Below are positions 1-7,823 of a stretch of 64,000 nucleotides of DNA, one piece after another. Position numbers and translations under genes: made by a program. Origin of the DNA: CAVXTT01 sp963764685 (lineage in GTDB: Bacteria > Bacteroidota > Ignavibacteria > Ignavibacteriales > Ignavibacteriaceae); the NCBI GenBank assembly GCA_963764685.1, contig CAVXTT010000016.1:248001-312000 (forward strand). Reading direction: 5' to 3'. Positions within the stretch are counted from its first letter, which is position 1. Every line of letters starts with the position of its first letter. Below the pieces are notes generated by a model, which saw nothing but the letters and a program-made list of their open reading frames with translations, did no database searches and was not told the origin of the DNA.

Positions 1-299
1 GCAATTTTATTTTTAACTGCTGAAATATCTTTTATTGCAGAAAGATAGTCCTCCCTGGTAAATTTATTTGATTGCTCAAGCTTTTGAAGTTCCAGTATCT
101 TTAGTTGCAATTCGCTCCGGAGCTTTATCATTTCTTCTTTGTGCATAAGTTTCAATTCCTGTATCTGTACTTTTTGTGTGTCTGTCAGATTGAGATCCTT
201 AGAACAATTGCCTTGATGCCGGTGCTGGGAATAGCTGCTGCTCAAAAACAACAACGGGAATATCATAAGTGTCATTATTGTTAACGAGCGGTAATTCAT
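1..299 (-). CDS. Spy/CpxP-like periplasmic protein (partial, runs off window start)
   Basis: Reading the minus strand from an ATG at 299 gives 99 codons that stay open to the window edge, so the C-terminus is missing. Residues 1-25 form a signal peptide (basic start, hydrophobic MTLMIFPLLFLSSS, then YSQ). After a His-rich patch (HRHQ) comes LNLTDTQKVQIQELK, which matches the LTxxQ motif of the Spy/CpxP/ZraP family of periplasmic chaperones or metal sensors, followed by a charged helical stretch rich in K, E, L and Q. The gene is divergent from the ECF sigma factor at 441 and shares its upstream region, and another Spy-like gene closes that operon, so co-regulation by the sigma factor is likely (inference). 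Ligand and exact role are unknown. Confidence 0.7.
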   Translation of the reverse strand, partial: MNYRSLTIMTLMIFPLLFLSSSYSQHRHQGNCSKDLNLTDTQKVQIQELKLMHKEEMIKLRSELQLKILELQKLEQSNKFTREDYLSAIKDISAVKNKI

Positions 300-440
300 T
301 ACATTTCTCCTTAAATATTTATTTTAATTATTTTGTCGATCCGTATTTTTGACATATCCATAAACCTAAAAGTTTAAACCAGCTGAATTAAACCGCACCG
401 GAGATATGATTGTCTAATTTAGTAGAATTATTAACAGCTG

Positions 441-983
441 ATGACTGACCGAAACGAAGACTTTCAACTCATAAGGCAATTTCTTGATGGAGATGAAGCC
501 TCCTTCAACAGGATCGTTCATAAGTATCAGCAGAAAATTTACTGGCACGCGAGAAGAATGACGGGAGATCATCTGGATGCCGATGAAGTTGTACAGGAAG
601 TTCTTCTTGTGATGTACAGAAAATTGAAGACGTTTAAATTCGGCTCAGGATTATACACGTGGATCTACCGGGTAACTTCTACCAGAAGTCTGAATTATTT
701 AAGAAAGAAGAAACTAAAAAATCTTTTTTCAACTGACGATGAAGTTGTTCGTAATATCAAAGGAGGTGATATTGTCACTGATCTTGAGAAGAAGGAAAAA
801 CTTGAAATGATAGAAAAATTTCTGCTTAAGCTTCCTCCCAAACAAAGAGAGGTATTTATATTCAGGAATTATGATGATCTGTCATATGAAGAGATATCAA
901 AGATAACGGGAAAGAGTGTCGGAGGTCTTAAAGCAAATTATTTTCAGGCAGTTAAAAAAATGATCAGGATGGTAAATGAATAA
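441..983 (+). CDS. ECF-type RNA polymerase sigma factor
   Basis: A 180-residue protein with the two-domain layout of sigma-70 group 4 (ECF) factors. Region 2 spans about residues 10-95 and contains DADEVVQEVLLVMYRKL and the FGSGLYTWIYRVTSTRSLNYL segment used for -10 recognition and melting. Region 4 spans about 120-178 and contains LPPKQREVFIFRNYDDLSYE followed by the helix-turn-helix around ISKITGKSVGGLKANYFQAV. No region 1.1 or 3 is present. It overlaps the next gene by 8 bases, which suggests translational coupling, and that next gene encodes a one-pass membrane protein of the kind that usually holds an ECF factor at the membrane. The flanking Spy-like genes suggest that it senses envelope stress. 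Confidence 0.9.
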   Translation: MTDRNEDFQLIRQFLDGDEASFNRIVHKYQQKIYWHARRMTGDHLDADEVVQEVLLVMYRKLKTFKFGSGLYTWIYRVTSTRSLNYLRKKKLKNLFSTDDEVVRNIKGGDIVTDLEKKEKLEMIEKFLLKLPPKQREVFIFRNYDDLSYEEISKITGKSVGGLKANYFQAVKKMIRMVNE

Positions 984-1560
984 TATGAATGAACAATTTA
1001 TAAGGTACATCTCCGGCGATATGAACGCCGATGAGACAAAAAACTTTACGAGATTTATTAATAGTTCTCCGGAATTGAGGCATCAGATAATGAATTACGA
1101 AAATCTTCTTCGGGAAATAAAAGAAACTTCCAATGTTCCTTTACAGCAGGATTATTTTGTAAGCCTTATCCCGGCCTTGCGTAAAAAGCTTGATGCATCT
1201 TCAAGAATACACAAAGCGCTCAAATTAAGCTTCAGTCTGTCTTCCGCTGCTGCAGTTATTGTTCTTGCCCTGATATTCCTGCTTCCGGGGAAGACTGCTG
1301 ATCTGAACCAGGTTATATCAGAAATGGATCACCAGGAGGTGAAGGAAATGGTGAAGGATATGCAGATTGATATTACACCTGCGGAAACAGAAGATATATC
1401 TCAAATCGAAGAATTGTATATCGAAGAAATAGATGGTAAAGGGGAAAATATGATTTCTTCAGATCTGGTAACTAATGCTGATATATTGAATACCTTATCG
1501 GAAGAAGAAACCCAGATGATCTATGATGAAATGATAAATAAGGATATATTAAAGGATTAG
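976..1560 (+). CDS. Putative membrane-anchored anti-sigma factor
   Basis: A 194-residue protein starting inside the end of the ECF gene (a second ATG three codons in, at 985, is equally possible). The N-terminal cytoplasmic part (about 1-80) begins EQFIRYISGDMNADE and resembles the helical anti-sigma domain, but no HxxxCxxC zinc motif is present. One transmembrane helix lies at about 86-104 (SSAAAVIVLALIFLLPG). The C-terminal part, about 90 residues rich in Glu and Asp, would face the periplasm. Position directly after the sigma factor is the main argument for function. The acidic periplasmic tail could be the stress-sensing part, perhaps with the Spy-like protein encoded next (inference). 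Confidence 0.65.
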   Translation: MNNMNEQFIRYISGDMNADETKNFTRFINSSPELRHQIMNYENLLREIKETSNVPLQQDYFVSLIPALRKKLDASSRIHKALKLSFSLSSAAAVIVLALIFLLPGKTADLNQVISEMDHQEVKEMVKDMQIDITPAETEDISQIEELYIEEIDGKGENMISSDLVTNADILNTLSEEETQMIYDEMINKDILKD

Positions 1561-1562
1561 AA

Positions 1563-2018
1563 ATGAAAAAATTATTAATCTTTTTAGTAGTTATTGCTGC
1601 TGTTCAGGTTTTTGGTCAGCCTGAAAGATTCGGCGACCACCCCCCAAAAAAGATAGAAGAACTTTATAAAATTAAGCTTATCGAAGAGCTCCAGATGGAT
1701 GAAGAGACAACATTAAAGTTTTTCTCGCGACATTCAAAAAACAGGGAAGAGATAAGACAGATTACTGATAAAGGGGACGAACTTCTCGACCAGATGGAAG
1801 CTAAAATAAGTGGAAATGATAAAGATGAAATCAGCTCCCTTGTTAATGCCTTCCTGAGAAATGAGGAAGAGGTAGCCAAAAAGAAGGCAGAATTCGTTAA
1901 CTCATTGTACGATATACTAACTCCGGGACAGGTAGCAAAATTTCTGGTATTTGAATCCCGTTTCCGGGAGGAAATAAGGGATATTTTAATGAAAAACAGA
2001 AGGCGTGGACCGGACTAA
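1563..2018 (+). CDS. Spy-like periplasmic protein
   Basis: A 151-residue secreted protein: signal peptide at 1-18 (MKKLLIFLVVIAAVQVFG, then QP), then an almost entirely helical, highly charged body. The central part (KNREEIRQITDKGDELLDQM) and the C-terminal LTPGQVAKFLVFESRFREE resemble the LTxxQ-type motifs of the Spy/CpxP fold. The gene starts 2 bases after the stop of the putative anti-sigma factor and ends the three-gene operon. Together with the divergent Spy-like gene at 1-299 it makes the sigma/anti-sigma pair the centre of an envelope module. A His/Glu metal-binding role or a chaperone role are both possible. Confidence 0.6.
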   Translation: MKKLLIFLVVIAAVQVFGQPERFGDHPPKKIEELYKIKLIEELQMDEETTLKFFSRHSKNREEIRQITDKGDELLDQMEAKISGNDKDEISSLVNAFLRNEEEVAKKKAEFVNSLYDILTPGQVAKFLVFESRFREEIRDILMKNRRRGPD

Positions 2019-2661
2019 GGGAACCGGTGTCTAGTCTTGTCCAGATAAATTATAACTGAACAAAAAAGGTTCGATAATCGTTAGTATTGGACAGGTTTCC
2101 CATTAAAACAAATTTATCTACCTCCTTTGAATCGAAAAATCCTCCAAATTTCTTAACTGGATCATATAACCATTAATATAATACTTGAAGCTCCATAGAA
2201 CTCAATGGAACGGAGGGAGAGAATAATTAGGATTAGGGGGCTAAAATCATAAATAACCACGAAGGATTTGACCCGGCACCTAACAAAAAAAAGCCTCTAC
2301 CCCCTACACAACCCCTACTATGTCCTATTAAACTCTTATTATAACATTACCCTCGAAGAAGGGTTGTATGGAGGTTGAAGGGGTTATGTACCGGGAGAGA
2401 TAGGTCTGGAAATAAGTGCTTGGTCAGATCTTTCCGGGTTATTGCATTAAATCCAATAGGAATTGTCTGATGCAGTTCCAATAACATACGCATATTTCCG
2501 ATATTCCGGATGTAAAAGCAAGAATTGTATTAATTTTATTGTTCCTGCTTTTTCTTATTTCACGATTTTGAAAGATATGCCGGTGTGATAAAAAAGGGTA
2601 AAAGACACCATTGGTGTGTTGATTTTCATACTCCATCACTATATTTTTCCATACTTTATTT
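2019..2661. other. Intergenic stretch without a recognisable gene
   Basis: About 640 bases between the sigma-factor operon and tRNA-Leu. I found no reading frame with family motifs on either strand. A TGTCCA/TGGACA pair (about 2038 and 2090) could be an old mobile-element end, but no partner or transposase remnant is visible. The last 60 bases before the tRNA probably hold its promoter. Confidence 0.4.
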
Positions 2662-2745
2662 GCGGAAGTGGTGAAATTGGTATACACGCTATCTTGAGGG
2701 GGTAGTGCCTTAATTGGCGTACGGGTTCAAGTCCCGTCTTCCGCA
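2662..2745 (+). tRNA. tRNA-Leu (anticodon GAG)
   Basis: An 84-nt cloverleaf with a long variable arm. Acceptor stem GCGGAAG pairs with CTTCCGC, discriminator A. D-arm region GGTGAAATTGGTATACACG, anticodon stem CTATC/GGTAG around loop TTGAGGG (anticodon GAG, reads CUC/CUU), T-arm ACGGG-TTCAAGT-CCCGT. The layout closely follows known bacterial tRNA-Leu(GAG). CCA is not encoded. It lies 36 bases upstream of the TPR gene. Confidence 0.95.
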
Positions 2746-2781
2746 CTACCAATTTTTTAATCAATAATAAGGAAGATACTA

Positions 2782-3543
2782 ATGAAAAAACTTAGTAAGG
2801 GAATTTTATACCTTATCCTGGTAATTTTCAACGGAGCGATCATAGCCCAGAATATGAATCCGGAAGCCGCCAAGCTGTATAATGAAGGGAATGAGCTTCT
2901 GAAAGCTGAAAATTATAAGGCAGCTATCGAAACTTTTGATAAAGCGCTTGCCATCGAGAAAGATTATAAGATCTATTATCAGAAGGGAGTTGCTCAAAAA
3001 AAATCTGATGATCTCAAAGGAGCATTGGAATCGTATCAGACTTCAGTTCAACTGAAACCCGATTTTGAAGCCGGATATAATGGACTGGGGGGAGTTTATT
3101 TTGCTACCGGTGATTATGAGAAGGCAATTGTTAATTTTGAAAAGATCCTCGAACTGACAAAAAGTGAAGAAACCAAAAAAGCCGTGCAGACAAACCTTGC
3201 TCTTGCTTATACCAGGGCGGGGGATAATGCAATGAAGCAGGGGGATAAAGCAAAAGCAATTGAACATCTGGAAAAAGCAACTAAGCTTAATAATTATGAT
3301 GCTGCATATCTTGCCCTCGCAAAATTGTATATTGAAACAGGTCAGAATGATAATGCTATAGCTGCCGCGGAGAATGCATTAAAATATAAATCGAAGATCA
3401 GTAATGGGGGTCCTTACTATTATATGGGACTTGCATATAAAAATAAAGGCGACACCACCAAAGCAAAAGAAATGTTTACCCATGCGCTTGGAGACGAAAA
3501 TTATAAGAAATCAGTGGAGAACGAACTTTCTGCCTTAAAGTAA
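2782..3543 (+). CDS. Secreted tetratricopeptide-repeat protein
   Basis: A 253-residue protein with a signal peptide (MKKLSKGILYLILVIFNGAI, cleavage near AQN) followed by about six TPR units. Typical repeats are AAKLYNEGNELLKAENYKAA, EAGYNGLGGVYFATGDYEKA and YYYMGLAYKNKGDTTKAKEM. It consists only of signal plus TPRs and so is most likely a periplasmic scaffold or protein-interaction factor; no partner can be named. It starts 36 bases after tRNA-Leu, preceded by an AAGGAAGAT ribosome-binding site. The stop codon is followed within 4 bases by an octamer repeat array (3548-3579). Confidence 0.8.
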   Translation: MKKLSKGILYLILVIFNGAIIAQNMNPEAAKLYNEGNELLKAENYKAAIETFDKALAIEKDYKIYYQKGVAQKKSDDLKGALESYQTSVQLKPDFEAGYNGLGGVYFATGDYEKAIVNFEKILELTKSEETKKAVQTNLALAYTRAGDNAMKQGDKAKAIEHLEKATKLNNYDAAYLALAKLYIETGQNDNAIAAAENALKYKSKISNGGPYYYMGLAYKNKGDTTKAKEMFTHALGDENYKKSVENELSALK

Positions 3544-3547
3544 ATTA

Positions 3548-3712
3548 GTTGATTGGTTGATTTGTTGATTAGTTGATTAGTAAAATATTTTAACTATGGA
3601 AGGAAATGGAACTTCAGGTATATTAGAAGGCAGGATTAAAGAATTGAAGGTTACACTAAATCAACCACTAATTAACCAATCAACTAATCAACTAATCAAC
3701 TAATCAACTAAT
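3548..3712. repeat. Inverted pair of octamer tandem arrays
   Basis: Left array 3548-3579 holds four 8-bp units (GTTGATTG, GTTGATTT, GTTGATTA, GTTGATTA). Right array 3669-3712 holds the reverse complement, TAATCAAC, in five units (the first two with one or two changes) plus a final TAAT. The two arms are separated by about 89 bases that contain the start of a small reading frame. The arms can pair over more than 30 bases. No spacers lie between units, so this is not a CRISPR array. Confidence 0.85.
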
Positions 3713-3865
3713 AATGGCGCCCATCGTCTGAAAATACAGCAAAACATAATTGATTTAATTCTTGCAGACCTTGAGGTATTAACAAAAAGAGGAAGCAGAT
3801 TCGGTAAGAAGGTGTGGGAAGAGTTCAAAATAAAAAAGGGGCCTGAGGCCCCTTCAAATAATTAA
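3596..3865 (+). pseudogene. Small reading frame interrupted by the octamer array
   Basis: From ATG 3596 the frame reads MEGNGTSGILEGRIKELKVT, then runs into the octamer array as NQ/LIN repeats and meets a TAA in the array (3683-3709 region). The same frame resumes beyond the array without any shift as NGAHRLKIQQNIIDLILADL and EVLTKRGSRFGKKVWEEF to a TAA at 3863. Both halves look coding (amphipathic helices, conserved-looking RFGKKVWEEF), which suggests a gene of about 65 codons into which the array was inserted or grew. I do not recognise the family. The alternative is chance open frame; the in-frame continuity is the main support. Confidence 0.35.
3836..3854 (-). terminator. Rho-independent terminator of the barrel gene
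   Basis: Perfect 8-bp stem AAGGGGCC / GGCCCCTT with a TGA loop, followed on the minus strand by TTTTATTTT. It begins 8 bases after the stop of the minus-strand gene at 3862-4428. It also overlaps the end of the small plus-strand reading frame. Confidence 0.85.
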
Positions 3866-4428
3866 AGGAACATCAGCATAGCGGTCAGGGTGATGATACC
3901 TATTGTTTCTTCCCCCTCCTCTTGACCCATCAAATTGAGCATATTATATTTTGCACTGACATCCAGATCAAGTCCCAGTAAAAATGAAAGCTGAACACCA
4001 GCACCTATGCCAATTCCGGTTCTGGAGTATCCGCCGAATGATTGGGTGCCGATCTCAGTGTCGCCAAAGTTATTGAATTGAAGATCCAGTGTAGCGTAAG
4101 GGCTCAGTGGACCCGGCATAAAATTATAATTTACTCCTAACCCTACCGTAAGAATCTCCTGCGAAATGTCTTCAGCTCCATTCAGTAGATGATAGTTTAT
4201 AAAACCTACAGGAATCAATGGCACTGCCGGGATACCCAGTACTGCTTTGATTCCGACGTGATACTCGGTGCCGAATCCTGATCCTCCTTCAGAAGGATCC
4301 TTGGTAAGGAGATCGGGGGATTGTACAAAAGAGAAACCTCCGCCTGCACCGATTTTTAAACCCTGCGGAAAAGTCTGAACCGCCGCAATAATAAATATGA
4401 ACGTAAAAAGTAAAAATGTTTTCTTCAT
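3862..4428 (-). CDS. Small outer-membrane beta-barrel protein
   Basis: A 188-residue protein with a signal peptide (KKTFLLFTFIFIIAAVQTFP) followed by alternating hydrophobic/glycine-rich strands such as LKIGAGGGFSFVQ, YHVGIKAVLGIP, GIGIGAGVQLSFLLGLDLDV and a C-terminal strand IGIITLTAMLMFL ending in Phe-Leu. Length and strand pattern fit an eight-stranded barrel of the OmpA/OmpX porin-like type common in Bacteroidota. It is a single gene with its own terminator, between the repeat element and a long intergenic region. Function beyond outer-membrane location cannot be assigned. Confidence 0.65.
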   Translation of the reverse strand: MKKTFLLFTFIFIIAAVQTFPQGLKIGAGGGFSFVQSPDLLTKDPSEGGSGFGTEYHVGIKAVLGIPAVPLIPVGFINYHLLNGAEDISQEILTVGLGVNYNFMPGPLSPYATLDLQFNNFGDTEIGTQSFGGYSRTGIGIGAGVQLSFLLGLDLDVSAKYNMLNLMGQEEGEETIGIITLTAMLMFL

Positions 4429-4862
4429 TATAATTCCTGATTTTGTTTATCAAATTAAGATTTCTTTACTCTCAATTCAAGAATATACAGGTCTTAATTA
4501 ATATGATGTGAGTAATATACGTACAGGTGATAAAAAAAAGTAGCATCAGACAGGTCTAATTTCCTTGATTTTATCAGAGATCAAAATTTATATTTGAATA
4601 ACTCTCATAACTTATTAACGGAGAAATGTTTTCCATTCACTCATCGACTGATACCCTTATGCAAATTTCCCTTTGTGTCTTATTTCTTTCCAGAATGTTT
4701 AGTTGTACCGGTTCTCTTCAGGCCAGGGAACAAAATTATCCTCCCGGAACTAAAAAAGTAAAATGTAGTCAAAATAGTGAACTATTTTATTCGTTATAGT
4801 TATATTATAATTATAAGATAAATTGAACAAGTACTATAATCTCATAGTTATCAGAAAAATTA
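4429..4862. other. Intergenic region with one doubtful small ORF
   Basis: About 430 AT-rich bases between divergent genes, so it should hold the promoters for both the barrel gene and the TPR-TonB operon. A 57-codon frame, 4626-4799 on the plus strand, contains a hydrophobic stretch ending in a cysteine (CVLFLSRMFSC) that could be read as a lipoprotein signal, but there is no clear ribosome-binding site or homology that I recognise, so I do not call it a gene. Confidence 0.35.
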
Positions 4863-7823
4863 ATGCTTAAAATATTACTGATCATAACTTCTTTCGCAAT
4901 TTTAACTCCTGCACAGTCGGTAACCGAATTATACGACAGGGGAATAGATGCCTATAATAATAAAGAATATGTCCTTGCCAACAGCCTGTTCGAACAGTTC
5001 TTTACCGGTTACAAGCTTCAGGATGAACTTTACTCCAATGCAAAATATTATTCCTCCGATGCCCTTTTGAATCTGGGTAATAAAGATGCAGCAGCTGTTT
5101 CCTTCGAATATCTTGTATATAATTTTCGCAGCTCAAATTTCCGAGATCTTGCTTTATATAAGCTGGGACTAATCTATTTTGAAAAGCAGCAGTATTTTAA
5201 AAGCAGGCAGAACTTCCAGAAACTTCTGGACGATCACCCTTCAAGTGATTATGCAGGCTCCGCACTTTACTGGATAGGGGAATCCTATTCCGTGGAGGGA
5301 AGACTCGACGATGCAGTAAATTTTCTTAAGGGAGCTGCCGATAATAAAAACAATAAGAGTTATGCAGATTATTCGCTCTTTACACTTGCCTCTGTCTATG
5401 AGAAAAAAGGAGATTATGAGAATGCCGTAAAGTATTATGATGAACTGCTCTCATATCATAAAAACAGTCCTCTTGCAGCAGAAGCCCAGATAAGGATAGG
5501 CATTTGCTATTTTAAGCTGAAAGATTACCAATCGTCCATTCTCGAACTCAACAGTCCCTTGTTGGATAGCCTATCCGAAGAGACATACTCTGAAAGTCTT
5601 TATCTGCTTGCAAATTCCTATTACCGTGTAAATGATTTTCAGAATGCAGAGAGAACCTATCTCGAAATAATTAAAACATTTCCAGGTACTGGATATTTGA
5701 AGGAAGCGCAATATGGACTCGCGTGGACATACTTCCAGGAGGGTAAATACCGTGATGCCTACAACATATTCAACTCCCTTTCTGAAGGAGATGATTCGCT
5801 GGCCGTAAAATCCTTTTACTGGAAAGGGGAAGCAAAACGTTACGGGGGACAGGAATCTGAAGCGTTTAAGATATTTAAGGACTTTCTAAAAAAATATCCT
5901 ACTGATAAACTGGCAGCAGGTGTCAGGTATCAAATGGGAGTATTATACTATAACAAGAATAATTTATCGGAAGCGGAGAAGTTTCTTGGTGAAACTATAG
6001 GCTCTGCTGAAAATGATATTGCCGGTAAAGCTTTTAATCTTTCGGGAGAGATAAAGCTGAGTAAAAATCAGTATGCAGCTGCAAAGGATGATTATCAAAA
6101 AGTTTTAAGCCTGGATAATGTTGATGGTGATACAAGGAACAGGGCTGTACTTGGACTTGGTGCCTCTCTTTATTATTTAGGTGAGTTCCCGCAGGGAGTG
6201 GAGCAGTTAAAAAAGCTGTCGCAGGACTATCCTGAATTCGAGAGGGATAAGGTGAATTTTTACCTGGCAGAAAATTATTTTGCCTCCGGGGATTATAGTA
6301 ATGCAATTAAAAGATATGATTCGGTTGATGTAAACTCTGAATTATATAACTCGGTTTTGTACGGGAAAGGGTATTCTTATTTTAACCTTAAGCAGTATGA
6401 AAGTGCATCATACCAGTTTTCGGATTTCCTGAAGAAATATCCTCAGGACTCCAGGGTCAATGATGCGAGACTCAGACTCGCCGACAGCTATTACGGCAAT
6501 AAGAATTTTGATGCCGCCGGAAAGATCTATAAGGAGATGTTCAGCATTGATAATGAAACATTGAATAATCCTTACGCATATTATCAGTATGCACAGGCAT
6601 TATATAAAGGGGGTGCCGTGCAGGAGGCACTCAATGAATTTAATAACCTGCAGACGAGATTTCCTGAGTCGGAATATGCAGATGAATCACTTTACATAAT
6701 CGGGTGGATCCACTTCCAGCAGGGAAATTTTAACGAGTCCATACAGAGGTACAGAAATGTTCTGACAAATTATCCAAATACAACGCTCAGACCCGTAATT
6801 TTATATTCCATCGGAGATGCATATTTCAATATGGCCCAGTATGATTCTGCAATTGCTAATTACCAGAGGGTGCTTGATTATTACCCGGGGTCTCAGAATG
6901 TATTTGATGCTGTTAATGGAATTCAATACAGCTACATTGCTAAAGGAGATCCTGATAAAGCTGTTGTTCTTATAGATGACTTTATACAGAAGAACCCCTC
7001 ACTTAGCTTTTCCGATCAGGTTTATTTTAAGAAGGGAGAGATCTATTATAATATCCGGCGTTATGATGAGGCTATAGCAAGTTATAAAGAATTTCTTAGT
7101 GCATACCCTAACAGCAGCTTAGCCGCCGATGCTTACTACTGGATCGGCAAAAGTGAGCAGAACCTGAATAATACGGAAGAAGCGCTCTATAATTTCAACC
7201 GGGTCTTTGATCAGTACCCCGGAACTGAAGCTTCAGTTTCTGCAGCCATAGAAATCGGCAATATTTATAATACTATGAAAAATTATCCGGCTGCTATAAA
7301 CACTTATGATAAAGCTTTAAGCCGTCTGGAGCATTCCCCCAAAGCTGCAGAACTCCTTTTCAGTAAGGGGACGACTCAAATAAACAAGGGGGATTACAGC
7401 GCTGCATATGAAACCTTCGGACAGATACTCACTTATTATGACGGTACCCTGTTTGCAGATAAGGCAAAGCTTGAATTAGGACTTATAGAATATTCTGCGA
7501 GAAGATATGACAATGCAGATGTTTATTTCAGCACGCTTGCTGATGGAAGGACAGATGACATCGGCGCTAAAGCTAATTATTATTTGGGTGTGTCATATTT
7601 TGAACAGAAAAGATACGAAGATGCTGTTCGTGAATTTATTAAAATAAAAAATACATACACCTCAGAAGAATGGGTAACCAGGTCAATGTTAAAGCTTGGC
7701 GATACATATATGATGCTTAAGGATAATGATAAGGCAAAGGAAACTTTCAGTATGGTACTTTCCCGTCATAAGGGAAATGAATTCGGGCAGGAAGCTCAGA
7801 AAAAATTGAGAGAAATAAAATGA
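4863..7823 (+). CDS. Large periplasmic TPR protein of the TonB-type operon
   Basis: A 986-residue protein: short signal peptide (KILLIITSFAILTPAQS), then TPR/YbgF/BamD-like repeats over its whole length, about 24 units of 34-37 residues. Examples are DLALYKLGLIYFEKQQYFKS, SSLAADAYYWIGKSEQNLNN and GAKANYYLGVSYFEQKRYED. The pattern (F/Y)P.S..A..A.Y..G is that of the outer-lipoprotein and Tol-Pal-associated repeats. It is first in an operon with a barrel, an HU-SPOR protein and ExbB/ExbD/TonB; its stop overlaps the barrel start by 4 bases (ATGA). It probably scaffolds contacts between the inner-membrane motor and the outer membrane (inference). Confidence 0.8.
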   Translation: MLKILLIITSFAILTPAQSVTELYDRGIDAYNNKEYVLANSLFEQFFTGYKLQDELYSNAKYYSSDALLNLGNKDAAAVSFEYLVYNFRSSNFRDLALYKLGLIYFEKQQYFKSRQNFQKLLDDHPSSDYAGSALYWIGESYSVEGRLDDAVNFLKGAADNKNNKSYADYSLFTLASVYEKKGDYENAVKYYDELLSYHKNSPLAAEAQIRIGICYFKLKDYQSSILELNSPLLDSLSEETYSESLYLLANSYYRVNDFQNAERTYLEIIKTFPGTGYLKEAQYGLAWTYFQEGKYRDAYNIFNSLSEGDDSLAVKSFYWKGEAKRYGGQESEAFKIFKDFLKKYPTDKLAAGVRYQMGVLYYNKNNLSEAEKFLGETIGSAENDIAGKAFNLSGEIKLSKNQYAAAKDDYQKVLSLDNVDGDTRNRAVLGLGASLYYLGEFPQGVEQLKKLSQDYPEFERDKVNFYLAENYFASGDYSNAIKRYDSVDVNSELYNSVLYGKGYSYFNLKQYESASYQFSDFLKKYPQDSRVNDARLRLADSYYGNKNFDAAGKIYKEMFSIDNETLNNPYAYYQYAQALYKGGAVQEALNEFNNLQTRFPESEYADESLYIIGWIHFQQGNFNESIQRYRNVLTNYPNTTLRPVILYSIGDAYFNMAQYDSAIANYQRVLDYYPGSQNVFDAVNGIQYSYIAKGDPDKAVVLIDDFIQKNPSLSFSDQVYFKKGEIYYNIRRYDEAIASYKEFLSAYPNSSLAADAYYWIGKSEQNLNNTEEALYNFNRVFDQYPGTEASVSAAIEIGNIYNTMKNYPAAINTYDKALSRLEHSPKAAELLFSKGTTQINKGDYSAAYETFGQILTYYDGTLFADKAKLELGLIEYSARRYDNADVYFSTLADGRTDDIGAKANYYLGVSYFEQKRYEDAVREFIKIKNTYTSEEWVTRSMLKLGDTYMMLKDNDKAKETFSMVLSRHKGNEFGQEAQKKLREIK

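Noticed and set aside
2028..2100. Possible insertion-sequence end (TGTCTAGTCTTGTCCAG ... TTGGACAG)
   Set aside because: Only a 6-bp inverted match and no transposase remnant or second end found.
3548..3712. Possible CRISPR array
   Set aside because: Units are 8 bp and directly abut each other with no spacers; no cas genes in the window. The same holds for the 11-mer arrays.
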